From the NCBI GenBank assembly GCA_026982095.1, contig JALSHT010000006.1, positions 62,001 through 126,000 of the forward strand: 64,000 bases of DNA, in the 5' to 3' direction. This document shows, piece after piece, positions 7,851 through 17,083 of the stretch. Positions within the stretch are counted from its first letter, which is position 1; every line of letters begins with the position of its first letter. The notes below the pieces were generated by a model. The model saw only the letters and a program-made list of their open reading frames with translations. It had not been told where the DNA came from and did not search any database. This DNA comes from Nitrososphaeria archaeon (GTDB lineage Archaea; Thermoproteota; Nitrososphaeria; Geothermarchaeales; JDFR-13). Made by a program: the position numbers and the translations under genes.

Positions 7851-9212
7851 GTGGTGATAGTGAGGCTCCTTCCTCCAGATGAAGATATTAAGGCGATGCT
7901 GGAGGAACTAGGATATTCGTCGCTTGAGGAGTTTATGGAGTCGGTTTTATCAGGATTTAGACTCTCTAGCTATGAAGTCGATCTTGACACTTTAGATGAG
8001 ATGGAGTTGTTGGATGAGATACGAGGTTTAGAGCTTAAGAATAAAGTTTTTAGAGGCGATAGAATATTCATCAGTACAGGTGTAGAACCATCATGGGTAT
8101 CCCCCGTAGTAAGAAATATAATATCTAGGGGAGAGTTTCTAACATCGTATACACCCTACCAGTCTGAGATGAGCCAAGGTGTATTACAAGCTTTGTATGA
8201 ATATCAAAGTATAATGGCTGAACTACTCAATATGGATGTTGTTAATTCATCCATGTATGACGGTGCGTCGGCTGCTGCAGAAGCCTTACTACTAGGTGAG
8301 AGAGTGGCCCGGAAGAAGAGAGTTCTCATACCTTCAAATATGTACAGAAATTGGAGGAGCGTTATCCATACATATTTATATGGAAGTTCTATTGAGGTGA
8401 AGACGTATCCCCCACTATCGATTGATGAAGATTTATCTCTAAACGTCATTGAAGATGAGTTGAGGAAGGGTGTGTCCGCAGTATTAATTGAATTTCCAGA
8501 CTCGTACGGATATATTACTGAACGTGTATATGAATTGGCTGACTTGGTTCATAGTTATGGTGCTATCCTGGTTTCGCACGTTGATCTTTGGAGTATATTC
8601 ACGGTTCTAGCTCCAGGAGATTATTCATCGGATGTTGCGGTGGCAGAAGGTCAGCCACTGGGTTTAGACATGGGTTTTGGAGGTCCCCTACTAGGTGTCT
8701 TCGCCGTATCCAATGAGTTTCGGTTGATTAGGAATATGCCTGGTAGACTTATTGGAGAGACCATAACTAATAACGGTGAAAAAGCCTATACGATGGTTCT
8801 CCAGACTAGGGAGCAGCATATTAGGAGGGGCGACGCCACTTCAAACATATGTACTAATGAAGCTCTGTCAGCTATACAAATACTGGTTAATCTAGTTGTA
8901 TTGGGGAAGAAGTTCTTCATCAAACGATCATATGAAATGATAAAATATGCTCACCGACTTAAAGACAGCTTGAGGTCATTAGGTATAAATACTGTATCGA
9001 CACTCCCATTTACAAGAAGATTTACAATAGATTTTTCTGATATAGATGGTTATGACATCTATCATCGACTTATATCTGAGGGTTACTTGCCTGGCTATCT
9101 ATGGGATAAGAATAGGCTCACTATAAATATAAATGCTCTACATAACTCCACATCCATTATCAACTATTCTGCTTCTATGGAGGAGGCGATAAACGATGTT
9201 CAGACAAGCTAA
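7851..9212 (+). CDS. gcvPA: Glycine dehydrogenase (decarboxylating) subunit 1
   Basis: 453 residues, the usual size of the N-terminal half of split P-protein. It has the family stretches TPYQSEMSQGVLQALYEYQ, YDGASAAAEA and GFGGPLLG. With GcvPB it forms the PLP-dependent enzyme that decarboxylates glycine and hands the aminomethyl group to lipoyl-H-protein. The PLP lysine is in GcvPB, so neither half works alone. The start is one of three in-frame GTGs (7851, 7854, 7860); the first is given. It overlaps gcvPB by 17 bases. H, T and L proteins are not in this window. Confidence 0.95.
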   Translation: MVIVRLLPPDEDIKAMLEELGYSSLEEFMESVLSGFRLSSYEVDLDTLDEMELLDEIRGLELKNKVFRGDRIFISTGVEPSWVSPVVRNIISRGEFLTSYTPYQSEMSQGVLQALYEYQSIMAELLNMDVVNSSMYDGASAAAEALLLGERVARKKRVLIPSNMYRNWRSVIHTYLYGSSIEVKTYPPLSIDEDLSLNVIEDELRKGVSAVLIEFPDSYGYITERVYELADLVHSYGAILVSHVDLWSIFTVLAPGDYSSDVAVAEGQPLGLDMGFGGPLLGVFAVSNEFRLIRNMPGRLIGETITNNGEKAYTMVLQTREQHIRRGDATSNICTNEALSAIQILVNLVVLGKKFFIKRSYEMIKYAHRLKDSLRSLGINTVSTLPFTRRFTIDFSDIDGYDIYHRLISEGYLPGYLWDKNRLTININALHNSTSIINYSASMEEAINDVQTS

Positions 9213-10683
9213 GTGGCCTTTAAAGAACGTGTTTGAGTATAGGTTGGATGAAGAGCCTATATCTAAGTACATCGATATAGAGGAGCTTTCTAAATATATA
9301 CCTAAGCGGCTAATCAGGCGGTCAAAAATCAATTTTCCCAAGCTAAGCGAGTTTGATGTGGTGAGGCATTATACCAGGCTCTCCCAACATAATTATGGTG
9401 TAGATCTGGGGATTTATCCCTTAGGAAGTTGTACTATGAAGTATAATCCAAGGTTCAATGAACATGTAGCTAGCACCTTCACCTTTAAAGATATACATCC
9501 AGATACTCCAGAGAAGTATGTACAGGGTGTACTAGAAATAATATATGAATTATCTGGTTTTCTAGCCTCCCTAACAGGTATGGACTATTTTAGCTTACAG
9601 CCCGCAGCAGGGGCCCAAGGAGAATTCGTAGGGGTTTTGATCATGAAGAAATATTTCGAGATGATTGGTGAAGAACGGGATGAGATCATCATCCCGGATA
9701 CTGCACACGGGACGAATCCAGCATCAGCTAGGATGGGAGGCTTTAAAATTATCGAGGTCCCCAGTGATAATAGAGGCATGCTCTCACTCTCAATGATAAA
9801 AAATGTTGTGGGTGATAGGACTGCAGGTTTAATGTTGACTAATCCAAATACGCTAGGGATCTTTGAAGAGGATATTCTTGAGATAGCGGATTTCCTCCAC
9901 GAAAACGGCTCTCTGCTCTACTACGACGGGGCTAATCTTAACGCTATTATGGGATGGATTAAACCGGGCGATATGGGTTTTGACATTGTACATGTAAACT
10001 TGCATAAAACATTTTCTACCCCACATGGAGGTGGGGGCCCCGGCGCCGGACCGGTGGGGGTAAAGAAACACTTAAGGGATTTTCTACCAGTACCTATCGT
10101 GGAGAAAGAGGGGGATAGATACAAATTAGTTTGGGATTTGAGACATACAATTGGTAAAGTACACTCATACTTTGGGAACTTTTTAGTTCTTCTTAGGGCT
10201 TACCTATATATACGGCTAATGGGCTTCGATGGTTTGAAGAAGGCATCATCTATTGCAGTCCTGAACTCTAACTATGTGTTTAAAAAGGTTAGAAACCTAA
10301 GGGGTGTGTCACCCTATCCAGACAACGATAAGTTTAGAATGCATGAATTTGTTATATCTCTCGATAAACTCAAGAGGGATACTGGTGTATCGGCTAGAGA
10401 CTTCTCCAAGAGGATAATTGACTATGGTGTGTATGCACCCACGACCTATTTTCCCTTGATTGTCCCAGAGGCTTTAATGATCGAACCCACCGAGACAGTA
10501 TCCAAGGATGCTTTAGATACATACATTGATGTTCTAAGTAAGGTGGTTGAAGAAGCCTATGATGAGCCATCTAAAGTTATTAATTCTCCCGTAAATACAT
10601 CTGTTGGTAGAATTGATGAGGCGTATGGGTCTAGATTAAAAACTTTTAAGCCAACATTTAGATGGAAGGGTTTGAGAAGATGA
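9196..10683 (+). CDS. gcvPB: Glycine dehydrogenase (decarboxylating) subunit 2
   Basis: 495 residues. Diagnostic stretches include YPLGSCTMKYNP, LQPAAGAQGE, TAHGTNPASARMGG and the PLP-lysine region HVNLHKTFSTPHGGGGPGAGP, all intact. It forms the catalytic half of the glycine cleavage P-protein with GcvPA, immediately upstream and overlapping. The stop TGA shares bases with the ATG of the following methylthiotransferase (ATGA), suggesting a three-gene operon. Confidence 0.96.
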   Translation: MFRQAKWPLKNVFEYRLDEEPISKYIDIEELSKYIPKRLIRRSKINFPKLSEFDVVRHYTRLSQHNYGVDLGIYPLGSCTMKYNPRFNEHVASTFTFKDIHPDTPEKYVQGVLEIIYELSGFLASLTGMDYFSLQPAAGAQGEFVGVLIMKKYFEMIGEERDEIIIPDTAHGTNPASARMGGFKIIEVPSDNRGMLSLSMIKNVVGDRTAGLMLTNPNTLGIFEEDILEIADFLHENGSLLYYDGANLNAIMGWIKPGDMGFDIVHVNLHKTFSTPHGGGGPGAGPVGVKKHLRDFLPVPIVEKEGDRYKLVWDLRHTIGKVHSYFGNFLVLLRAYLYIRLMGFDGLKKASSIAVLNSNYVFKKVRNLRGVSPYPDNDKFRMHEFVISLDKLKRDTGVSARDFSKRIIDYGVYAPTTYFPLIVPEALMIEPTETVSKDALDTYIDVLSKVVEEAYDEPSKVINSPVNTSVGRIDEAYGSRLKTFKPTFRWKGLRR

Positions 10684-12005
10684 CTAGGGTGTATCTCGAG
10701 ACGTTTGGATGCACTCTAAACAAGTTTGATAGCGACGTTATGGAGGCGTATCTAGTAGAGAATGGTTATGAATTGACAGAAGACATTTCCAAGTCAGATA
10801 TTATAGTCATAAATACGTGTGGAGTGAAGAAGCAGACAGAGGACAAGATGGTATCATACATTAGACATCTAAATAGCCATTACCCCGACAAGAGGATAAT
10901 CTTAACTGGTTGTCTAACTCTCATTAATAAGAGGAGGTTAGTTGAAGAATGTAAGTTTGACGCTCTCTTAGGCCCCTCTGCTGGGAAGAGAATAATTGAT
11001 GCAGTAGAATCTGTGTTAAATGGTGAGTTTTACGAGAATCTTGATAGTGACGGTCCAGATAGCAGTGTTAGAATATTAGGCGGCGTCTCTAAACCAATAG
11101 GTGTCTCTACTGGATGTCTAGATAACTGTGCCTTTTGTGGGACTAGAAACGCGAGGGGATTGGTAAAAAGTATGGCGCCTGAAAAGGTTGTAGAGTTGGC
11201 TAGAAAATATATAGAGAGTGGAGTTAAAGAGATTCTACTTACATCGACAGATATGGGTGCATATGGTTTTGACCTAAGGCCTCGAGTTCCCCTTCCTAGA
11301 CTCTTAAAAATGCTTGATGAGCTGAAAGGGGATTTTATAATTAGAATAGGGATGATGAATCCTCGCTGGGCTTACATGTATTTGGATGAGTTGATTGAGA
11401 TATTGAGTGAGAGTAGACACTTCTATAGATTTCTGCATATCCCCGTTCAAACCGGGAGTTCAAGGCTATTGAAAATTATGGATAGGGGGCATGGCGTAGA
11501 TGAATATCTTGAGGTTGTGAAAAGGGTGAGGAAAGAGATTGGTGAAGAGTTCTCGATAATGACTGATATAATTGTGGGGCATCCTGGTGAGAGGGATGAT
11601 GATTTTGCTTTGACGCTAGAAGTTCTTGAGGAGAGTAAACCTGATTTTGTAAATATATCCCAATTCTTCCCCAGACCCGGTACTAAGGCAGCCTTGATGA
11701 AGAAGGTCGATACGAGAATAGTTAAGAGCCGGAGTAGGGAGGTTAGTAAGTTGTGTGATGAGATATTATATGCTAGGAATCTCATGTGGAGGGGTTGGAA
11801 AGGCCCTATATTAATCAATGATTTTGGCAGAGGGAGGTTCTTGGGAAGAAATTATGCGTACAAGATCGTTGCTGTTGATGGAAATATAGGGCTCGGTAGT
11901 TGGGTCAACGTAGAGATCTTACGCGCCTATACAACTTGGCTTTATGGAGAAGTTCTAGGAAGATCTTCTTCGCTTTTTGAGTCTTATGTGCAGTCTGAAG
12001 CCTAA
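10680..12005 (+). CDS. tRNA t6A37 methylthiotransferase (archaeal MtaB/CDKAL1-like radical SAM)
   Basis: Domain order is that of the MiaB/RimO/MtaB family: N-terminal UPF0004 domain with three Cys (FGCTLNKFDSD, INTCGVK, LTGCL), radical-SAM motif CLDNCAFC (CxxxCxxC) near residue 155, and a C-terminal TRAM domain (GSWVNVEILRAYTTWLYGE). Archaeal members convert t6A37 to ms2t6A37 in ANN-decoding tRNAs, the likely role here. ATG 10680 is preferred to ATG 10662 because it forms the ATGA junction with gcvPB and gives the usual RVYLETFGC beginning. The last ~100 bases are also coding on the other strand (PHP gene). Confidence 0.9.
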   Translation: MTRVYLETFGCTLNKFDSDVMEAYLVENGYELTEDISKSDIIVINTCGVKKQTEDKMVSYIRHLNSHYPDKRIILTGCLTLINKRRLVEECKFDALLGPSAGKRIIDAVESVLNGEFYENLDSDGPDSSVRILGGVSKPIGVSTGCLDNCAFCGTRNARGLVKSMAPEKVVELARKYIESGVKEILLTSTDMGAYGFDLRPRVPLPRLLKMLDELKGDFIIRIGMMNPRWAYMYLDELIEILSESRHFYRFLHIPVQTGSSRLLKIMDRGHGVDEYLEVVKRVRKEIGEEFSIMTDIIVGHPGERDDDFALTLEVLEESKPDFVNISQFFPRPGTKAALMKKVDTRIVKSRSREVSKLCDEILYARNLMWRGWKGPILINDFGRGRFLGRNYAYKIVAVDGNIGLGSWVNVEILRAYTTWLYGEVLGRSSSLFESYVQSEA

Positions 12006-12579
12006 CCCTTACGTTTCTCTTTAAAATATTTTCCATAAGTTGGTCAATGGTCTCGCTATCGTCGTACAAGTACGTTAGGCCTATAGTGTCTGGGATGTGG
12101 GAATCACTGCCGGCGGTTATCCCTAGATCCAATTCTTCAGCACTTTTATAGAGGATGATATAGTTATGCTTTGCATTTGGGTCGTGTGCATTTGCTACCT
12201 CTAACGCGTTTATATTATCATCTCTCTTGGGCAATCCAGCTCCCCCTCTACGTTTGTCTAGTGGATGTGGAACTATAGCTACTCCTCCCTCGGAATGTAT
12301 AAAGTCTATAAGTTCTCTCCATGTTAGCCTATTTCTATTATTTGGGTATCGACGTATATTAAGTCCTATTAAATGGCCTATCTCGGTATAGAATTCTACT
12401 CCTGGTATAACTCTCACTTTATTAACGTTCTTCTCTGTTTTTAATGCACCAACAATTGTCTCGTGGTCGGTTATAGCTACACAGTCTATTCCTCTGAGTA
12501 ACGAGTATTTCTCTATCTCGTCAATTGTGATTACTGCATCATGGGAGTATAATGTATGGATGTGTAGGTCTGCTTTCAT
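11905..12579 (-). CDS. PHP-family metal-dependent phosphoesterase
   Basis: 224 residues with the PHP metal-site signatures: ADLHIHTLYSHDA (motif I), AITDHET (motif II), PGVEFYTE, VPHPLD and GSDSH near residue 163 (motif IV). Such stand-alone PHP proteins hydrolyse small phosphoesters such as histidinol-phosphate, 3',5'-nucleotide bisphosphates or RNA ends; the substrate here is unknown. It begins 2 bases after the metG stop, so it is probably the last gene of the asparagine-synthase-like/metG operon. Its 3' end overlaps the convergent methylthiotransferase by 101 bases, with both products plausible to their ends. Confidence 0.85.
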   Translation of the reverse strand: MKADLHIHTLYSHDAVITIDEIEKYSLLRGIDCVAITDHETIVGALKTEKNVNKVRVIPGVEFYTEIGHLIGLNIRRYPNNRNRLTWRELIDFIHSEGGVAIVPHPLDKRRGGAGLPKRDDNINALEVANAHDPNAKHNYIILYKSAEELDLGITAGSDSHIPDTIGLTYLYDDSETIDQLMENILKRNVRVRLQTAHKTQKAKKIFLELLHKAKLYRRVRSLR

Positions 12580-12581
12580 CC

Positions 12582-14576
12582 CTATCTTACTCTAGCTCCA
12601 TCTTCTATATCCCCGTCTACTGTAATAATTTTAACATTTCCTTTCTCGTCATCAGCAGCTAATATCATTCCTTCTGAATATTCACCCATTATCTTCTTCT
12701 TCTCTAAATTTGTAACTACTATTACCTTCTTTCCCTCTAGTTCTTCCGGCTTATAGAATTTTCTGAGGCCAGCCAATATGTTCAACGTTTTATCGCCAAC
12801 TCTCACTTTTAGTCTAATTAGATTTTTGCTCCCTTCCTTATTCTCCGCCTTCTCTACATATCCAACCCTTATATCAAGTTTCATGAACTCGTCTATGGAA
12901 ACAGCTTTGTCACTCATATTTCTCAACTCCATAAACCTCTTCTTCAATTCCTCCTTGTTAATTTTTGTAAATAATGGCTTATAATTCTTTGATATCTCTA
13001 TTCTATCTGGACTCTCAAGTGGTAGGTCCCAAGACGGTTCCTCAATGCCTAAATATGATAATATTTTACTACTGGATTCTGGGATAATTGGGAGCAAGTA
13101 TATCGCTATATCTCTTATTGTAAGAGCGAGGTTGTATAGGAGCTGGTTTAACCTATCTTTATCCTCACTATATCTCCATGGCTCCTCCTCATTTATTACT
13201 GAGTTCGCGTATCTCACTATCTTCATCACTTCTTGGACAACCTTCTGAAATCTAGTATTCATATATAGTGTATCAATCAAATTCCTCTGCTCCAGCGACA
13301 TCTCCCTTAATCGTTTAACGTTTTCTGTTGACGCTTCTGCTAATGTTACCTTAGAGTCTAAGTATCGGTCTATCATTGTTAAGACTCTATGTACAAGATT
13401 TCCAAGATCGTCGTTCAGCTCCTTATTTACACAATATTCTAATATGTCCCATTTGAAGTCGGTGTCTCTGGTTTCAGGTCTGATATATGTCAGTGTGTAT
13501 CGCCAATAGTCTGCAGGCAAGAGTTTTATAGCCTCCTCTCCCCATATCCCAATCCCCTTACTTTTAGAGAACTTTTTACCTTCGAATGTAAGCCACTCGG
13601 TGGCCCCTATATAAAAGTTGAGCGTGTAGTTGTCGTGAGTGGCCATCAGGAGAGATGGGAATATTATTGTATGGAATGGTATGTTATCTTTTCCGATGAA
13701 GAACGCCACATTTGTCTTTTCGTCTAACCAGTAATTTCTCCACTCATCCTCCACTCCCTGTTTCTTAAAATATTCTATGACTGCAGATACATATCCTAGA
13801 ACAGCGTCGAACCAGACGTATATTGTTAGATCGTCTGCCTCTGGGAATGGAGCCGGTATCCCCCATTTATTATTTCTTGTTATAGCTCTCGGTTTTAAAC
13901 CTTGTCTAATCATTTGGAGACTAAAGTTTTTGGCGTTGTCGGTAAGTGTATCCGTGGTCTCAAGCCATTTTATAAGTTTATCTGTAAATTTTGGCAAGTC
14001 AAAATAAAAGTGTGTAACTTCCTTAACTACGGGTGTATTTCCACAAATTGTACATTTCGGGTTTTTAAGATCTAGGGGATCTAATAGTCTCCCACAGTTT
14101 TCACACTGGTCTCCTCTGGCAGATTCATATCCACAATATGGACATGTACCTATTACGAATCGGTCGGGAAGGTATCTATCGTCATATTCACAATAGAGTA
14201 GCTTGTCAATCTTCTTGAAGATATAACCATTCTCATATATCTTTCTAAAAGTGTCTTGAACGAACTTTATATGGACCGGGTTGTGTGTTCTAGTGTAGTT
14301 GTCAAATCTTATATTAAACCCATCTAGAATCTCAATGATCTTCCCGTGTATCTCATCGGTTAACTTTTTAGGAGGGATATTCCTCTGTATTGCCTCGACC
14401 TCGATAGGAGTTCCATGTTCATCTGAACCAGTTACTGAGATCACAGAATATCCTTTCAGTTTTAAATATCTTGCAAATATGTCTGCAGATAGGAGTGAGG
14501 ATACTATGTTCCCTAGATGTGGTGTACCGTGGGCATATGGCCAGGCTGATGTTACGATCCATTTTTCGACGGTCAT
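12582..14576 (-). CDS. metG: Methionyl-tRNA synthetase with C-terminal tRNA-binding domain
   Basis: 664 residues. HIGH-type motif in WPYAHGTPHLGN (residues ~13-24) and KMSKS-type motif KFSKSKG (~340). The Zn-knuckle insertion has two CxxC pairs (CPYCGYES.., CENCGRLL) and a further CTICG. The last ~110 residues are an EMAP/Trbp111 OB-fold (FMKLDIRVGYVEKAE, GMILAADD), fused here as in many bacteria and some archaea, where it aids tRNA binding or dimerisation. It charges initiator and elongator tRNA(Met). It lies 17 bases after the asparagine-synthase-like gene and 2 bases before the PHP gene. Confidence 0.97.
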   Translation of the reverse strand: MTVEKWIVTSAWPYAHGTPHLGNIVSSLLSADIFARYLKLKGYSVISVTGSDEHGTPIEVEAIQRNIPPKKLTDEIHGKIIEILDGFNIRFDNYTRTHNPVHIKFVQDTFRKIYENGYIFKKIDKLLYCEYDDRYLPDRFVIGTCPYCGYESARGDQCENCGRLLDPLDLKNPKCTICGNTPVVKEVTHFYFDLPKFTDKLIKWLETTDTLTDNAKNFSLQMIRQGLKPRAITRNNKWGIPAPFPEADDLTIYVWFDAVLGYVSAVIEYFKKQGVEDEWRNYWLDEKTNVAFFIGKDNIPFHTIIFPSLLMATHDNYTLNFYIGATEWLTFEGKKFSKSKGIGIWGEEAIKLLPADYWRYTLTYIRPETRDTDFKWDILEYCVNKELNDDLGNLVHRVLTMIDRYLDSKVTLAEASTENVKRLREMSLEQRNLIDTLYMNTRFQKVVQEVMKIVRYANSVINEEEPWRYSEDKDRLNQLLYNLALTIRDIAIYLLPIIPESSSKILSYLGIEEPSWDLPLESPDRIEISKNYKPLFTKINKEELKKRFMELRNMSDKAVSIDEFMKLDIRVGYVEKAENKEGSKNLIRLKVRVGDKTLNILAGLRKFYKPEELEGKKVIVVTNLEKKKIMGEYSEGMILAADDEKGNVKIITVDGDIEDGARVR

Positions 14577-14593
14577 ATAATAAAGTATTCCTA

Positions 14594-15766
14594 CTATCTA
14601 ACTATTCTTTTTAGTCGTTTAGATATTCCTGTTGAATACTGCATCGCTTTCTTACGTCGCATATAGACATCTTTGGGGGCATTAAGCATCTTTAATGAGG
14701 TTCTTATAATCCATTTCCTGTGGAAATCGTTTGGATTCATCACCTTATATTGTTGAGGGGTCTTGGCTGCTACCTCAATTACACTGGGTGATAAATAGGG
14801 GTATTCCACATATATGTTTTGCTTACTTGCTAGTAGCCACTCTATATACCCCGTTGTATACTGTAAGAGTGATAGGTCTATTATATTCTCTGTTTTAAAG
14901 GATGGGAAGGTTCTTCTGTATTTATCATATCCACCGAAAAGTTCGTCTGCCCCCTGTCCCATAACTATCCTTCTCCCTTTAGGAACCTCATTATATGTCA
15001 GGTATTCGGATACAGCTATAGATAGGAGTGTGCCGTCTATATTAGGTATCAAAGATTTAATGTCGTAAATTGCTTTTATCAAATCGTCTTCAGTGGGGCT
15101 GACTACTATGTGTTCTACGTCTAAGCCAGTTTTCTTCAACACATCCTTGGATACCGCCTCGTCTTGTGCACCTTCCAGAGCTATGGTGACTGCCTTTATC
15201 CTATCGGTTAACCTACCTAATATATACAAAAGTAGTGTTGAGTCTATGCCTCCAGAGAAGGAGAGATACAGTTCCTCCCTCTCTGCGACCAGCTTTATGT
15301 AGGAAGATAATGCTTCTATCAGCATATCAGATAGTTTTCCAATATCTGTTATGTAGTCTTCATTATAGTCTTGTAATCTATTGATAAACACGTACTTCTT
15401 CCCTCCTTCATATAGTAAAAGGGTCCTCGGGGGTAGGTGATATCCTCTTCTTGATCTATCGCTCAGGAGTGAGACAATTGTGTCGTGAACAGTAGGTATC
15501 CTAGAAGAGTAGTCGGTTTCCAAATATCCATCGTCAAAAAGCTTTATGTGTGGAAGGAGAGTCATACCCTCCACATCATTAAATAGTTTTTTGTCACATG
15601 ACCTTATGAGATATTGGTGTCTCGTCTTGACGATATCTACATAGTTATTCCGCTCTATCCTCCACCTACCATCGTGAAACGTTAGGGTATACACTCTATC
15701 CTCCCGCATCACAATAAATTTTAGGATTCCTGGGGAACTTAATCTATTGGTGATAGGGTGATACAT
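14594..15766 (-). CDS. Asparagine synthase-like protein without glutaminase Cys
   Basis: Up to 390 residues. The C-terminal ~240 residues are an asparagine-synthase ATP-pyrophosphatase domain: P-loop SFSGGIDST (residues ~168-176), MGQGADELFGGYDKYRR, and a C-terminal MRRKKAMQYSTG. The N-terminal ~150 residues lack the Cys2 nucleophile and GxxG pattern of the class II glutaminase domain, so glutamine hydrolysis is unlikely. It may use ammonia or another amine, or amidate something other than aspartate. The start at ATG 15766 overlaps the divergent purB start by 9 bases; ATG 15709 (MREDRVYTL) is a good alternative that leaves room for promoters. It leads the operon with metG and the PHP gene. 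Confidence 0.75.
   Translation of the reverse strand: MYHPITNRLSSPGILKFIVMREDRVYTLTFHDGRWRIERNNYVDIVKTRHQYLIRSCDKKLFNDVEGMTLLPHIKLFDDGYLETDYSSRIPTVHDTIVSLLSDRSRRGYHLPPRTLLLYEGGKKYVFINRLQDYNEDYITDIGKLSDMLIEALSSYIKLVAEREELYLSFSGGIDSTLLLYILGRLTDRIKAVTIALEGAQDEAVSKDVLKKTGLDVEHIVVSPTEDDLIKAIYDIKSLIPNIDGTLLSIAVSEYLTYNEVPKGRRIVMGQGADELFGGYDKYRRTFPSFKTENIIDLSLLQYTTGYIEWLLASKQNIYVEYPYLSPSVIEVAAKTPQQYKVMNPNDFHRKWIIRTSLKMLNAPKDVYMRRKKAMQYSTGISKRLKRIVR
15711..15721 (+). promoter_or_regulatory. Candidate TATA element of purB
   Basis: aataaatttta sits 37-47 bases before the purB GTG, giving a leader of roughly 15 bases. It lies inside the long version of the divergent asparagine-synthase-like gene, an argument for that gene starting at 15709. 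Confidence 0.35.
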
Positions 15767-17083
15767 CCGATAGAGTATAGATATGGTTCTTCTGAGATGA
15801 AGTCGATATTTTCTAGAGATTCTTGGGTGAGATACGCTGTTAGAGTTGAATTAGCCGCCCTAAAGGCTTTGGTAAAGATGGGATATATAGATGCTTCCCT
15901 TGAAGATGTTGAAGAGATGTCTAGGAGACTTGAGAAGTTGAGGTATAGCGATGTCCAGAAATATGAGAAGGTGTTTAAGCACGAGACATACGCCCTTGTA
16001 TGGGCCATTTATGATGTTATCGGATCTGATCTAGGACGGTATCTGCACCTTGGTCTGACTAGCAACGATGTCTTAGACAATGTGACTATGATGCAGGTAA
16101 GGGATGGTTTATTAGTATTGATGAGGAGGGTCCAGAGGATACTGGAGATGCTAAAGAATTTTGTAGATTCATATAGAGACCAGCCTATACTTGGTAGGAC
16201 TCATGGTAAAGCTGCCACCCCTACCACAATAGGTTTTCGTTTCTACACCTACCTAGCTGAGTTGAAGAGGGTTAAGGAGGCGATGGATGACTCGATAAAG
16301 TATATTGTAGGTAAGGTTGGTGGTGCCGTAGGCACGGGTGTTGAGTTATATCCGCACTCATTAGAGTTTGAGAGGCTTGTATTGGAAGAGTTAGGTTTGA
16401 AAAGAGCTGATGGCTATCTGCAGGTATTGCCTAGAGACTACATAGCTATTATTATGTCCAGACTTATATTACTTAGTACCGTTCTTGAACATATTGCAAA
16501 TGAGATAAGGATTATGAGTAGGTCTGGGATTGAGGAAGTAGAGGAGTTTTTCGGTGGTGAACAGGTGGGGTCTTCAGTAATGCCTCATAAGAGAAATCCG
16601 ATATTAAGCGAGAAGGTCTGCGGTATCTCAAGGTATCTCAGGAGTATACTACCCTCGATCTATGAGAATGTGGTATTCGAAGACGAGAGGGATTTGAGGA
16701 ATAGTAGCTTCGAGAGAATTATTATCCCAGAAGTCTTCATCTTGATAGATGAACAACTTCTATCCATTGAGAAGATTTTAGCTGGTATCCGCGTGAATGC
16801 CAAGAGGTGTATGGATAACATTCGTGAAGCTGGTTTGAATGTATACTCCAATATTATTCTGCATGAGGCTGTTAAGAATGGAGGTGATAGGCAAGTGATT
16901 CATTCCCGTCTAAATAAGATTTTCAACAAGGAATATCACGATATAGAGGAGCTAGCCAATGCTATTGAGGAGGATGACACACTATCCGAATACTTAGATA
17001 GGAGGGTATTAGAATCATCAATATCCCTGGGTAGATGTGTTGAGGCAGCTAATAAGAAGTTGGATTCCTTCATGTCTTCTTAG
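15758..17083 (+). CDS. purB: Adenylosuccinate lyase
   Basis: 441 residues of the fumarase/aspartase superfamily. Signature GSSVMPHKRNPILSE lies near residue 270 with the catalytic loop Ser, and the GRTHGKAATPTT stretch near 150 carries the catalytic His. It cleaves SAICAR and adenylosuccinate to fumarate plus AICAR or AMP in purine synthesis. GTG 15758 was chosen because the protein then begins IHPIEYRYGSSEM, matching the family N terminus. The 3' end overlaps convergent hel308 by 14 bases. Confidence 0.97.
   Translation: MIHPIEYRYGSSEMKSIFSRDSWVRYAVRVELAALKALVKMGYIDASLEDVEEMSRRLEKLRYSDVQKYEKVFKHETYALVWAIYDVIGSDLGRYLHLGLTSNDVLDNVTMMQVRDGLLVLMRRVQRILEMLKNFVDSYRDQPILGRTHGKAATPTTIGFRFYTYLAELKRVKEAMDDSIKYIVGKVGGAVGTGVELYPHSLEFERLVLEELGLKRADGYLQVLPRDYIAIIMSRLILLSTVLEHIANEIRIMSRSGIEEVEEFFGGEQVGSSVMPHKRNPILSEKVCGISRYLRSILPSIYENVVFEDERDLRNSSFERIIIPEVFILIDEQLLSIEKILAGIRVNAKRCMDNIREAGLNVYSNIILHEAVKNGGDRQVIHSRLNKIFNKEYHDIEELANAIEEDDTLSEYLDRRVLESSISLGRCVEAANKKLDSFMSS

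Noticed and set aside
9138..9341. Minus-strand frame at the gcvPA/gcvPB junction
   Set aside because: Overlaps two well-supported plus-strand genes and has no recognisable features.
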